Source: Eulemur rufifrons (taxonomy: Eukaryota; Chordata; Mammalia; Primates; Lemuridae). From it: a stretch of DNA of 64,000 nt. This document shows, in pieces, positions 35,982 to 50,130 of this stretch. Position 1 is the first letter of the stretch, and every line of letters begins with the position of its first letter. The stretch is taken from contig NC_090989.1 in assembly GCF_041146395.1 (NCBI RefSeq), positions 126,975,501 to 127,039,500 of the forward strand. The letters run 5' to 3'. Position numbers and translations under genes: made by a program. The notes beneath the pieces were generated by a model. That model was not told the DNA's origin. It saw nothing but the letters and a program-made list of their open reading frames with translations, and searched no databases.

Positions 35982-36854
35982 CGTACCCAACTTAATATAA
36001 AAATTTCAGATATTTTTCTGAACAACCACTCTCAATGTTCCTTTTCTAAAGAAAGAGGAATGATCAAAAATAGTTTTAACTACACATAAAATGCCTCAAT
36101 CAAATTTGATTTTCTGTAATACAGAATTTAGTCTTCTGATTAAAAATTCATTTACTGATACATATCACTCATTTACTGAGTACGTCATTTACTGATATAC
36201 CTCCCACAAGACATAGAAATGTTTAAGAGAGATGAATGGTTCATCATGAAAACTTTGTTGCAAAAGCTATATGTAAAAGGGTCTAATATAATAACAGTTA
36301 TTAAAAAAGGAATAAAAGTTTACATATAACCTTGCTCAGTGGTACCAAGAGACACTAACATACACTGGTACCAAAATAGTATTCAGGACAGAATATGTCT
36401 ACCGTATTTCCAGATACTTTCCATCACTTAAAAAATTAAAAGTGTGTCTATCTTCTTTTCTGTGTGAACCCCAACTATTACGGTGGAGCACATTAACCAA
36501 ACAGTTCCCATTAACCTAATCTGCTGGCACACTGAGTCAGGGCTGGCAACACTGTTCTGGTGGCTTAGAGATTCTAACAAATTGCAAAACTCTAAACTGT
36601 TACCCAAGGTTAACTGAATTTATTTTTTAATTTTGAAATTTTATGATGATGGTTATTCTTTTAAGGCATATCTGTGGAGTTTAATGTAAGCAGCTATAGT
36701 TTACAATTTATTGCGTAGTTTCTCCTTGTATTCTTCTGAATCAAAGAAGATACCCACTCTATTTTTTTTTTTTAACCCCGTGACTTATATCAGGACCATG
36801 CTAGGGAGAAGAAAGCCAAAGAAAATAAAAGTTTCCTGAAAATGAATGTTAGTA
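35982..36854. other. No identified gene or repeat
   Basis: AT-rich interval. A short phrase CATTTACTGA recurs three times near 36147-36200, a minor local duplication. No coding signal. Confidence 0.4.
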
Positions 36855-37065
36855 ACAATAACATCTATTGAGTGCTTACTATGATATTGATATTTATATA
36901 GAGTATCCCATTTAATGACTACTCCCCAAGAAAAAACAGATAAGGGAAACTAAATGCCGAAGATCTTATAATTAGCAAATGGTAAACTTAAGATATAAAT
37001 CCAAGCAATGGGTAGTGTCTGTTTGGTGTCCATTTGTTCTCAACCCTTACATCATGCTACATTAC
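36855..37065 (+). mobile_element. MIR SINE
   Basis: CATCTATTGAGTGCTTACTATG, then ACTAAATGCCGAAG and ATAAATCCAAGCAATGGG preserve the MIR order. Strongly diverged. Confidence 0.65.
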
Positions 37066-39310
37066 TTAAAAGAATTTGTTAAGTGTAATATAGGCACATT
37101 GGTTTATCTGACCAGTAATCACTCTGTTCATGAATTTTCTTCAACTTTATAAACCTTTATAGAGCCAAAGACTCCAAAAGTACTGATGCAATATAAAACT
37201 GTCCCTCTGGCTTTTACATTAAATGAAATGCTTTCCAAGGTGTACTAATAGTAAAACATATCTTCACTTCTAAAATGACTCTTCATCTCACATTAGCATA
37301 CAACGTACTTTTCTTCCACATTCATGCTTGTGGACCAAGTCAGATTCCATACTACCCCAAACTCCAGGTAGAACAAAAACCAATGCACACAGAATTTGCA
37401 AGAAGAGAATTTTTTGAAAAAGAACACTTTCTTCCAATATTACTCTTGATGCCAACAAGATAACCTCTCTTCTATACATCCTGGTTCCAAATAGGCCCGA
37501 GCTCTGGATATCACCTTTGATTTAGCATAAGAATTAGAAACAGATTAGTCTCCCATCACTCTGCTTAAATTGGCCAAAAGAAGTTGGGTCAATTCTTTGA
37601 GTCAAATTGGGCACCTGAGACTCATTCTAATTTTGAAGACCAATCAAATTGTCCCATAAGAAGTCAGAAAATTCCAGGAACTATGGGTTCCCTAAGAAAG
37701 CTGCAGAAGATTCAACCTGACTCCAAAAGATGAAAAATTCTCTTAATTATATTAGTATTTGTTTATTTCCTGTGACAGAAATAAAGCATAGGACTTTTCA
37801 AAATAAACTTCCTTCACAATACAATAAAAATAAGCATATTTTTAATTAAAGGACTCCTTTCTTTTAAGTATGTCCCTGTAATTAAGATAAAAATTAAGTG
37901 AGATCTTTGAAGAAATTATTTCAGATTAAACGAGCTGAAAAGTTTAAGCACTGTCCATAATTGTGTTTTGTATTCTAAATTCTCAGTTCCAGACTTATTA
38001 AATTATTCTGAATCTCATTAACTACTCCTTATGTTATTACATTTGTTTCAGAGTTTCTTTTTTTTTAATCTATTGCCTTTTTGTAATATCACCTGCCTCT
38101 CAAATCTTATCCAGTAAACACTATAATCTATATTGTTCTAACAGTGCAAAAAGAAAAATTTGAACCATACTTGTCTGCACTGCAGGAAAGCCTAGGAAAG
38201 GCAGTCACTGTTCCAAGTCACTCTGGAATTCTGAGGAAGCTTTAGTTCTCAGAAAACAAAAGAGGACGACACTAATTAAAACCAGAGACAGAGAACAGGT
38301 AAGTTAGCCCTAGAAAGGACTTGATTATTTAGATATATTTTTTCTGCTTTGGCTTATCATTTTCCATCACTTACTTTCCTACCAAACTACTGTTTCTTTA
38401 TTGATCTGCCTATTAGCTCCTTCTCACACAGAAAAATAAAGAAAATCTAAACTTGAGTAAGGTTGCTAATCATTAGCAGCACAGAAAAATGGTTAAATAA
38501 ATTATCAGGTACCTAGTGAAAAATATTGCTCTGAGGGTGGTATAAATACTAAAAACCAGATTAGCATTTTGGCTATAGAAATGGAGGAAAGAGTCAAAAA
38601 AAAGAACCTGTGAGAAATGGTTGTATCTAAAGAAATGGAAGAAGAGAAATAAGTTTAACAAATTTCCAAGGTGTTAGGAAGGCTATTTGTGCCATGAAAG
38701 GTATAAAAAAGGGGAAGGGTATTTTAAAAAGTTGATTAGGAGAGAAAACAGTAAACTACATTCCCAATACCTACCTCAGTATCTTGCACCCCTAATAAAG
38801 GTATGTTGAAGATGAAGAAAGGAATGAGTAAATGATATCAATTTTAATTTTGCTAAGTTTTATAACATTAAATAATTCAAATTCACTGACTAAAGTGAAG
38901 TTTAGAAAATAATTCTTACCGGTAAGCCCACAGTATTTGAGATTTTATTTCAGAAAGTCTCCTTACGTCTAAATAACTTTCAAACCTAGACATATCTTCA
39001 AATGAATACTATCTTTAAAAAGTGACCAAGCTGTGGTTTCTATGATTCACATAATACCTCAGGTTGAGCTATTCATAAATAAACCAACTGAATTTTTGGG
39101 TTTGCATTTAAGTTATCTGTTTAGTAGGTTTCCAACTAACACTCCAGTAAAACAAATACATGAAGATTACAAAGGTACTGGTACTAGTGTTTCAGTCTGC
39201 CTGCTAACTCAATAAAACTGCAGTGATTTACTTTACATTGTTAATGTCATTTTTTTGCTACTCAGGATAATTGTTTAAATGTATTCTTCAAAAATACCTT
39301 AAAAATATTT
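37066..39310. other. No identified gene or repeat
   Basis: About 2.2 kb of AT-rich sequence with short unrelated frames and no recognisable repeat. No splice-bounded exon can be defended. Confidence 0.4.
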
Positions 39311-39328
39311 AAAGATTCCAAACAAAAA

Positions 39329-39666
39329 CGCCGGGCATGGTGGCTCATGCCTGTAATCCTAGCACTCTGGGAGGCCGACGTGGGAGGATTGCTTGAGGTC
39401 AGGAGAGTTCAAGACCAGCCTGAGCAAGAGTGAGACCCCGTCACTACTAATAATAGAAATAATTTAGCTGTACAACTAAAAATATATATAGAAAAAATTA
39501 GCCAGGCATGGTGGCGCATGCCTGTAGTCGCAGCTACTCGGGAGGCTGAGGCAGGAGGATCGCTTAAGCCCAGGAGTTTGAGGTTGCTGTGAGCTAGGCT
39601 GATGCCACGGCACTCTAGCCTGGGCAATAGTGCAAGACTCTGTATCAAAAAAAAAAAAAAAAAAAA
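39329..39666 (+). mobile_element. Alu SINE, lemur-type long linker
   Basis: It starts at CGCCGGGCATGGTGGC, with linker TGTACAACTAAAAATATATA and a long A tail. A perfect 17-bp duplication AAAGATTCCAAACAAAA (39311-39327 and 39667-39683) flanks it. The perfect flanks suggest a comparatively recent insertion. Confidence 0.95.
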
Positions 39667-39683
39667 AAAGATTCCAAACAAAA

Positions 39684-40504
39684 TTATTACTATGGTATCA
39701 TATTGCAATAAAATGGTTAAGAATATTCAAAATCCCATCAGACAAATGTTCTAAAAGGTTAAACTATGATAAATTGGTGAAATGAAAAATGACATAGTAT
39801 GCCAAGACTTTTGATTTTATAACCAAAAATGGATATAAACTTTTTTAAAAAATGTAATGTTTTCTATTTTGGTACTGGAAATTCAGCAAAAGCTCTAAGA
39901 CAACTGGTCATTACTCTCTGAGGCAGAACCCCAAATAAGGTATCTAGCTCTTAGGACATTTGGAAGAAAAAGAAAGTGCCCAAAGTTAATCTTTTAAAGA
40001 AATGATCCTTGAAGTCTTTTGTGTTTGTCTTCATAGTTAATTCTCTTATTCAAGTTAACAGAAAAAAAGAGGTGATAATAAAATCATGGTTATTACCACA
40101 CTCCTACAAGGATGAATTTCATAAAAGCTTGTTGAAGCCTTCAAAAAGGCTAGTAATACTACTTAGTAAGACACTCTTCCCAATTCTCCCCACTGAATCA
40201 CTCACTGCATAAGTAATGGAATTCTGGGCCATCTCCCAGAGCATTTGTTGGAAGGAAAAATGTCCCTCAAGACTGGTTACCTAATCTAAAACTGTTGCTG
40301 CTTTTAAACATAGTGACTGAAAAATTTATTGAAATACTATTACCTTCCATTGAAATATTCAGAAATACTCTCATGTAAAGACTACAAATAAATAAACCTT
40401 CAAAGTTATAACTGCCTTCTGAGCAATGCCTGAGATTAATTTCTTAGCCCATGATACTTAGGGTTGGGGTGAGGGTGGGAATAGGATAACCTAGACTCTG
40501 TTTG
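39684..40504. other. No identified gene or repeat
   Basis: AT-rich interval. A 67-codon frame at 40009-40212 has no known domain and no supporting context. Confidence 0.4.
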
Positions 40505-40699
40505 TTTTAGAAACATGTTATTTCATTTACTTCCCACACAGCTCTCAGAAAATAACCTTATTATTACCATTATTCCCACTTACACAGATGAAGAAATGTA
40601 GGCATTGTTTAAGAAAATTAATTTAATACCACCCAGTTAATAAGTGGTATTTAAACTCAAGTTTGTGATACTCCATAGCCCATATCCTTTACACCTGCA
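40505..40699 (+). mobile_element. MIR SINE
   Basis: It shows the typical MIR core: TTATTACCATTATTCCCACTT, ACACAGATGAAGAAATG and TTAATAAGTGGTATTTAAAC. It abuts a MER1-type element. Confidence 0.7.
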
Positions 40700-41182
40700 G
40701 CCTACTGGGCTAAAGACCGGTACAGTCGATGGCCTGTTAGGAACCAGGCCCCATAACAGGGGTGAGCAGTGGGTGACTGAGTGAAGCTTCATCTGTATTT
40801 ACAGCCTCTGCCCATTGCTCACATCATCGTCTGAGCCCCAACTCCTGTCAGATGAACGGAAGCATTAGATTCTCATAGGAGCATGAACCCTACTTTAAAC
40901 TGCGCATGCGAGGGATCTAGGTTAAGCACTCCTTATGAGAATCTAATACCTGATGATCTGAGGTGGAGCTGAGGAGGTGGCACTGAGGCTGTGGAGCTAG
41001 CACTGGGGAGTGGCTGCAAATAGAGATTATCATTAGCAGGTTCGAATGCACAATAAATATAATACACCTGAATCACTGCATCATCCCGAAACCAACCCCC
41101 CATCCCCACCCTCGCCGAGCCGTGGAAAAATTAACTTCCATGGAACTGGTCGCTGGTGCTAAAAGGTTGAGGACCACTGCTT
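40700..41182. mobile_element. MER1-type DNA transposon (hAT-Charlie)
   Basis: It spans GACCGGTACAGTCGATGGCC, GTTAGGAACCAGGCCCC, two copies of the internal inverted CATTAGATTCTCATAGGAGC-type motif, CTGCGCATGCGAGGGATC and GATGATCTGAGGTGGAGC. It ends at GTGGAAAAATTAACTTCC, CGCTGGTGCTAAAAGGTTG and AGGACCACTGC. It has no transposase. Family name from memory. Confidence 0.8.
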
Positions 41183-42548
41183 TACCCAACACCACAATGC
41201 CTTCAAGCACACTTACCTATGAGCAATATAAATTCAAATACATGTGATGAATTAAAATGATTCCTTTATCTCTGTCACTGGAATACCTTGGAAAGTTTAC
41301 TATCAAGAATGAAGTTCGTGTCCCCTATACCCATGGGCTAATAACACTGAAATTGTAATTCATGGAGCTCAGAAATTGATTTCTTCTCCCTTACCTTCAC
41401 TCTGAAATACATTATTCCTTGTACTCAGTACTATAAGAAAGGTCTCTCTGAAAAGGAACCTAGCTAAGCTCTGTGTTTCAGTCAATGTAATAGGCATTAA
41501 TATAAGATTAAACTTTCTAAATGACAAATTCCTAGATTGTTTTAAATATGTTACTTTTCATTAGGCCATATGTACACACATAGCTGGGAATGAGATTTTT
41601 AAATAGCGTTCCTTCCCTAATATCCCTAAAGCCAGCGTGCAGGTTGGCCAGACAGAGCCAAAATATATCCTGAGCCTTATCAGTATAAATGTGCAATGAA
41701 TACAGAGAGATGCCTGAATAAGATTTCAAATACCAAACTACCACACTAAGATTAAATGATAGCAAACTCCCTAGAAAATTCAGATCTGTGAACTATCTCC
41801 ACCCTCCCCCCCAGAGCAGACAGAAACAAATGGAAAGAGTTCCAAAGAGATTATTAAGTACTTATTAAAGGCAATTCCAGAATTTCCTTATGAAGAATTC
41901 ATCACTCTTACCAGAGGGCTAGACTTCTTTCACATTTAAAATGGGGCAGTAAGTTCCAGATTAAGCCACTCCTTCTAGGTCTTACAACAAAGAAATAATG
42001 TTGACCAGAATACATATATCAGAGGGTAACAACACTTTACCATGTACATTTTATGTTATATATAAATTGAAATAGATTGATAAATCATTTTAATTCTCAA
42101 ATGAGAATTTTTTTTAAAAAACCCTTAGTTCAAAAACTATTGTGCACATATTCTTTTGACTATGATTACTTTGACACTCAGTACCTTAGTCTATTTTCAG
42201 CTGTATGTAATCAAGATTTGGTGCCTAGAAACCACTTGATATAATTTAACTCACCAACAATTGCTATGAGCCACGATATTTTGAAGTCAACTTAGTCTTA
42301 AGCTTCCGCATGCCCAAACATTCATCTTCACATTGGTACAGTTCTTTTCTGGGTTAATCTTCTTCAACAAAAACCTTTCATTGGATCAAACCTCTTCACA
42401 AAACAGCTGAGCTACATTTCCTAATGCACCAGCCTTTCCCAGCTTCATAAAATTTATAACCTCAGGTTGTCTTTGCATGAATGAGTGACTCACTAACATG
42501 ATATTTTAAAGAAGCCAGGCTCTTAAACTGTAACCAATATTAGTCACA
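41183..42548. other. No identified gene or repeat
   Basis: About 1.4 kb of AT-rich sequence up to the mariner element. Nothing recognised. Confidence 0.4.
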
Positions 42549-42550
42549 TA

Positions 42551-43794
42551 TTAGGTCATTAAATATGAAATGTCCGATTTGAATCAATAAGTGTAGTTTA
42601 TTATATCTCAAACAAGAAACAGTACAATTAATCAAAGTATGTGCCTAAACTGTTGACACAGTTTTGCCATCTTAACAGTAGTTTGTTTATGCCAGCAGCA
42701 AATTAGCCTCAAGAGTGAGTGGCGATGCAATCGTGAAAGGTGTTTTTTTCCACAGCTTGTTGAGAATTGAATATTTTTCCTTGCAAGAAGTGATCCAAAG
42801 CCTGCAAGAAGTGGTAGCCAGTTGGTACGAGGTCTGGTGAATACGGTAGATGACAGAGAGTTTCCAAGTTCAGCTTCTATAGTTTAAGCAGCATTGCTTG
42901 TGTGACATGTGGTCAAGGGTTGTCTTGCAAGAGGATTGGCCTAACTCTATTGATCAATCTGGGATGCTTAATCGCAAGCATCCTCATCATTTTGTTCAAC
43001 TGGTTGCAGCAGACGTTCGCGGTAATCGACTGACCAGGTTTCATGAAGCTGTAGTGGATAATAACATTAGCTTTTTTTGATGAATATTCAGTTTTGGACT
43101 GCGTTTCAGCATTTCATCTTTATTCAATCATTGTGCCAAATGCTTGAGATTGTCAAAAAGAATCCATTTTTCATCACACATAACAAGACAGCGTAGAAAT
43201 GGTTCACCTTCATGTTGTGACAGCAAAGAAAAGTAAGCTTTGAGACAATTTCTCTTCTGACACTCGTTTAGTTCGTGTGGAACCCATCCATCCCGCTTCT
43301 TTACCTTGCCCATTTGTTTCAAATGGTCCAATATTGTTGGAACAGTAATGTCAAACCGTGTTGCTAATTCATGTGTAGGATGAGATGGATTCACTTCCAC
43401 TACAGCTTTCAGCCCATCATTATCCACCTTGGTCTCAGGTCGCCCACATGGCTCATTTTCAAGATTAAAATCACCAGAACCGAACTTGGAAACCATGGAA
43501 GTACTGTGCATTCATTAGCCATATCCTTCCCAAACACTTTGTTAATATTTTGAGCTGTCTGTGCTGCATTGGTTCTACAACAGAACTCGAATTTTTGACT
43601 TATCCATGATATCACAGAAATTGCTCTAAAAAAACATTTGAAAGATAATCACAAGCCAAAATGTGCATTTGCCAGACTGAAGATGGACCTTCACAATACA
43701 CATAAAACAAGAAATGTCAAAGCAAAATGTCAGAGATATCAACTGTCAAACTTAGTACTTAAGGAAATCGGACATTTCATACTTAATAACCTAA
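42551..43794 (-). mobile_element. Complete but inactivated mariner transposon (Hsmar2-like)
   Basis: A 1244-bp element with 30-bp terminal inverted repeats. The left end is 42551-42580, starting TTAGGTCATTAAATATGAAA. The right end is 43765-43794, and its complement starts TTAGGTTATTAAGTATGAAA. The two ends differ at 2 of 30 positions. TA dinucleotides flank both ends (42549-42550 and 43795-43796), as expected for Tc1/mariner. The transposase is on the minus strand. The Hsmar2-like assignment is recalled, not searched. Confidence 0.9.
42600..43630 (-). pseudogene. Mariner transposase, broken by frameshifts and stops
   Basis: Legible blocks in sense order: an N-terminal helix-turn-helix region (KFEFCCRTNAAQTAQNINKV, about 43590), a frame change near 43500, GRPETKVDNDGLKAVVEV, the mariner WVPHEL motif, CDEKWILFDN with the first catalytic Asp (about 43165), an LLQDN-type block with the second Asp followed by a stop, and YSPDL, which carries the third Asp in mariner families (about 42855). 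The normal protein is about 340-350 residues. Here the reading frame shifts at least twice and part of the centre is shortened, so it is inactive. I do not join the pieces. Confidence 0.88.
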
Positions 43795-43796
43795 TA

Positions 43797-44406
43797 GTAT
43801 TAAATACTTTTACCAAACCACATAATTCAAACAAACACAAGCAAACTTATAACACCCTAAGGACCATGTGTATCAGAAAACCCCGGAATTTTTCAGGATT
43901 TTAAGTCTTAGCAGAACTCAATTATAAGTAATGTGTTGAACTACATGTAATAAAAATGCATAGCTTACCTGGCATTTTTAGCAACTAGAATTCTGCTCAG
44001 CAGCACTTCTCATTTTTAGTACTTAAAGCACCATTTTAATCATCTCACAAAGGTTAAATTATGTTCTGAAGAGTTTGGGCACTGGGAACAAATATTTAAA
44101 AAGGGGGAAAGGATAGTCTTTCACTAACCAGAAAATTTGATCATGTAGGGAAAAAAAGTTCATCTTATGTGGGGTTCATTTTATCAAGCTCTGTAATTAA
44201 AGATCATGAAAGTGTGCTTCATTTGGGGGAAGTATACCAGTAAATATTAACATGCTCAGTTGTGACAGACAAATCTTCTGAAGCTTCTCAGCTAAGTAAA
44301 AAAAAGGGGGGGGAGGTCCTTTGTTAACATCCAATAATGCAATACAGAAATTATAGTCATGCTATGTGTCATAACATATGTTTTCATGATATTAAATAAA
44401 CTTCTA
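43797..44406. other. No identified gene or repeat
   Basis: AT-rich interval between the mariner and an Alu. Nothing recognised. Confidence 0.4.
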
Positions 44407-44714
44407 GGCCAGGTGTGGTGGTTCACGCCTGTAATCCTAGCACTTTGGGAGGCCTAGGTGGGAGAATGGCTTTAGCCCAGGAGTTCAAGACCAGGCTGGG
44501 CAACATAGGGCTACACCGCCACTACAAAAATTAAAGAAAAAATTAACCAGGCATGGTGGCATGTGCCTGTAGCCCCAGCTACTCAAGAGGCTGAGGCCAG
44601 AGTATTGCTTGAGCCCAGGAGTTTGAGGTTGCAGTGAACTATGATGACACTACTGCACTCTAGGCTAGACAACAGAGTGAGATCCCTGTCTCAAAAATAA
44701 ATAAAATAAAATAA
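44407..44714 (+). mobile_element. Old Alu SINE
   Basis: It starts GGCCAGGTGTGGTGGTTCAC, with a short linker (CTACAAAAATTAAAGAAAAA) and the tail AAAATAAATAAAATAAAATAA. It has no lemur-type linker. Confidence 0.88.
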
Positions 44715-46349
44715 AGTAGACTTTTTCATATAAAGATGAAGACCATTTTCTAAGTTATTGTGACATCTGTATTATATTCTTAAAAAATAACTTATATGAG
44801 CTTGCTCTGTAGTTCTAGGCACATTTATCTTGAAAGTCTCCCTCATCTAAACTGTGATAGACTAAAAAAAAGTAAAATAAGTCTTATTTCCTCACTACCT
44901 TAATGCCCACAACTCCCCCCTCCCAATAAAGTCCATCAGAAGAAGCTCCTTAGTAGAGTCTAATTTTTACCAAAATATTTTCACCTCAAATATTTCCACT
45001 TTATTCTTTTACTCAAACTTTTGGCTACCTGCAATATATGAAGCATGAGAATATTATAATGAATGATAATTACAAAATAAAAATAATGATACTTGTGACT
45101 GATACAGTATTTTAATAAGGAAAATTACTATTACTAATTATTAATTTATATGAAAAATTTATAATAATTTTTAGAATGTACAAATGAAATAAAAATAAGC
45201 ATAAGAAATATTTAATGAAATATAAGAGACTGTCCCTCAGGAGAAAAATGTTAAATACAGAATTTTACAATAAGAAACCTTTATATGGTTCAGTTCACAG
45301 GTTTTTAAAATCTTTTTAAGCTCAAAACATATACTTTGATAAAGAGGTCATTCCTATACTGAACAAAAGCAGTAAAAAAAAATAACCAAAAACTAGTAAG
45401 CCACATCACAGGTCCCAGAGAAGGATCCTGATACATACCAACAGATTCAGATAAAACAGAAAATCCCAGCTCTGGACATGCTCAGCAACGTGATAAGAAA
45501 GAGGAGAAACTGAGAAGCAATATTATAGCTTTATCAAATTTCCTTTCAACAGTTAATTCAATTCTACTGAAGAGAATGATTAACCATACAAAAGCTGATG
45601 TAACTGTTATGTTAAAATCAGCTATTTTCCAGAATATCTCACTGGAAAGCAATCTACAGATAATATCCCATAGAAGAGAAATGATCTAAAAAGTCAGGTA
45701 ACTATTTGCAAAAAAAATAATTTTTTAAACCCTGGTTATATACACGAAATCCAAAATAGTAGTATTAGATGAATGTTATTACCACCCATCAATACAAATT
45801 GCAATTTAAAATATTTTCTCAATAACATCTAGTGTGCACTACAAAAAGAATTTTTTTCCACTTATAGTAGTGAAAAAAATGGAATACAAATCCTTTTTAA
45901 AGCTTTACAAAATGATCTGTGGTAGTCTGTAGTCTCCCTCCAACTTTTAATTCTAACTCTACATAAATTTGAATCCACATAGGCAATCTTTCTCTTCTCA
46001 TTCTACTAACTTAATATACCTGTATCTAATTACAAATATGTTTTCTTTTTGTATTTGAAACCAGCCCTTATCAGAAATTGTGAAGGAAAAGAAACCAGGG
46101 TTGAGCTTAAAGAAAAAATAAGCTCAGTTATAAATCCACGGCAGGCACTCTCAGTCTCCTATTTAGCATCATTCCTGCTGACTTCTGAAGAGCTGCAGTT
46201 CCCCTAAAGCCTACAGGATCCAGATCAGGACCTACAGTAATCAAGAAGAAAAATGATTGCTCATTTCTTAGAGAACAGGCTAACCATCCCGTTTGTTTAT
46301 GAAGTTTACTGGAGGTTTTCTGTTACTAAATTACTGCATTTTAGGCAAC
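44715..46349. other. No identified gene or repeat
   Basis: About 1.6 kb of very AT-rich sequence with no frame or repeat that can be supported. Confidence 0.4.
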
Positions 46350-46680
46350 CCATTAGAAGCAAAACTATCTCAACAGATTCAGAAAAAACATTCAACACCA
46401 CTCATGATTTTAAAAATTGAAAAAAATTTAATTGGAACTAGAGGAAAACTACCGTAATGTGATGAAGTAGAAGTATCTTTTAAAATCAACAGTAAACATA
46501 ATACATAACAGTGACACATTAGAAGCACCACCCTTTAAAAAGAGTAAAACAAAGATGCCCATTATCACCACTTCTATTGAAGACTGTACTAAAACTTCAA
46601 GACAGCACTGTAAGATGAAAAAAATAAAATATACAATGAGTAAAAAGGGAAGAAAAAAGTTGCCTTTTTTTCAGATATGG
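46350..46680 (+). mobile_element. Old L1 ORF2 fragment
   Basis: ATCTCAACAGATTCAGAAAA and AACATTCAACACCACTCATG, then TGATGAAGTAGAAGTATC and AGAGTAAAACAAAGATGCCC, AAGACTGTACTAAAACTTC. This is the standard L1 reverse-transcriptase region text, strongly decayed. Confidence 0.75.
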
Positions 46681-47779
46681 TAGTTATTAATAATTTAGGA
46701 CATCCAAGAGGACCTATAGATATTGTATTAGATTTAGTAAGAGAATTTGGAAAGTTTGCTGGATATGTACCAAAAAATCAGGTTTCTGGTTTTGATTTAG
46801 TATATCTACTTTCCCCAATCCATGATTATCTCTTTCCCTTTTTTTGTCTTCTTCAGTTGGATAAGTCTTCACTAAGAGTCACCAACTAGAACTCTACAAT
46901 GTATTAATATATTAAGTGCTAAGGTTTTACAACAGTGGAATAACATTTATCTTTCCCTTCTCAGAAAATCTGTTGCACTTTCATTGCTTTCTATTCTTAT
47001 ATCAAATTTCGTCTGCAATTACAATAACCTTTTAGTTGCCATTTTGGCCAGATCATGGAGTGGGGAAGGAGGGTATCTCTAGGCACACTCTAAAATGTCT
47101 CCAATATATCCTATCTCTTTCCTATATCAGAATAAACCAGTCATAACTCATTATTCTTAGTAAAAGAGCCCAATTTACTTAGAGTATATCACTTTGCAGC
47201 TGTCAAAAATTAGAGTACTTTGCCAACTCCTTGACCAGCTATGCAGCCTCCAGTGATATTCCTGCATTTTTCCCTTACTGTTTAACCAGCATTTTGATCC
47301 CTAGACCTCAGAATCACCTGAAAATCTGTAATGTTTTACTGTATGCTTCCAGAAGGTTCCTAATGTTTATATATACCACTCCATTCAAAAGGGCCTACTG
47401 ATTGTACTTTTCATTTCCTATCCATGATGGATTTTTGAAATTATCATTTATTTATTTCACATTTTACGAACTTTTTCAAAATATAGCAAAATACTAGCAC
47501 TACCTGCCTATTTAACTAGTCAAAAACTATTCTCATTTTATTGTATGGGACATTTTTCTTCAACATTATATTAACAAAACTACCAACCTCATATAATATT
47601 ATATATGACTCTTACCCTTTTAGAATTACTAAAATTGTTCTCTCAATGGTCCAAATACAATGAACGTCCTTTCCCAAGCCATAACTCCTTGATTACACTG
47701 TAGGTCTAATATGAGAACCTCTTTCCTAAATTCTCTTTCCCTTGTTTCTATAATTTTTCTTCGCAACAATCAAACTGCC
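46681..47779. other. No identified gene or repeat
   Basis: AT-rich interval. Pyrimidine-rich patches near 46840 and 47040 are not diagnostic. Confidence 0.4.
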
Positions 47780-48600
47780 CATTTCTGACTCTTTTCCTGA
47801 TACTGCCATTTTATTAACATGTAGGGGTTCTCCAAGCTCTATACTTGCCTGCTTGTTTTCTTACTTTTAATCCTTACTCTTCCTTCCTTCCTCTCTCCCT
47901 TCCTTCCTCCCCTTTATTTTTTACTTAGCGGTCTCACTCAAATTGCATGAATTCCACTATCATTCTCTTTGAAAATTTCCCAAATTTATCTCTCTAGCTC
48001 TGGCCTAGATCCCAAAATCCAGACCATGACTGGCAAGTACATAACACCCAAGACAGACACTGCCAGTCGGTAGTATGCTGCCACAGAAGAACTCTTAATA
48101 GCTCTGGACAGTTGGGATTCTGTCAGATGATGCTAGCACTAAAGAATAAACCTATTCACCACCCTAAACATTCCCTAAATGTCTCCACCTGCCATTCCAC
48201 ATCAGCACTTTATATTCAATATATCAAACACAGAACTCATTATTTTTCCCCCCACAAACCTTCTACTCCACCTGTCACCTTGTGGGGAAATCTTGGAGTC
48301 ATCAATAATTTTGTACTTTCAGATCAAAGCTGTTGCCATATTTTACTGAATAACATTATGGTATCTCTTAAATTCATCTCTTTTTATTTTCCATTATCAT
48401 ACCCTAATATAAGCACTTAATATCTCTTGACTAAGCTGCCTAAAATTGCTAGCTTCCTAACTAGTCTCCCATCTGGAGTTCCAAGTTCCTTCCCATTTTT
48501 CAATCTAGTAAATACTACTAACGTAATTTGATCTTCTCATTTACTTACGAACACCCAATGACCACCCAAATTCCTTATTCTTATGATCAATATCATTTGA
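47780..48600 (+). mobile_element. L2 LINE fragment, decayed
   Basis: It has the L2 order CCAAATTTATCTCTCTAGCTC, CAATATATCAAACACAGAAC, TCTTGGAGTCATCAATAATT and AATTCATCTC. A (CTTC)n-like pyrimidine run sits near 47880-47920. No frame remains. Confidence 0.65.
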
Positions 48601-48884
48601 CAAAATACTTGTAAGGACGTCCATTAGGTTTAGCAACATGGAGGTCTCAATGATGATCTTAGCTGATGCCTGTTTTTGATAACTGAGAAACCAGAGTGGA
48701 GTGGTCTGAGGAGTGACAATGGGAGGTAAGAAAATGAAAGTGCAAAGTTAGCAGGTAGAGATAATTCCTTCAAAAGACTTGGCTGTAAAAGAGAAGACAG
48801 ATAATATAGAGGATTATATGTGATAATGCACGTAATGCCCTTAAAGCCCTAAGAACAGTGCATTATCTCAAGAAGTTCTCCTTT

Positions 48885-50130
<1,246 letters not shown>

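Noticed and set aside
39409..39708. 99-codon minus-strand frame
   Set aside because: It lies wholly in an Alu and its A tail. Antisense Alu frames of this type are common artefacts.
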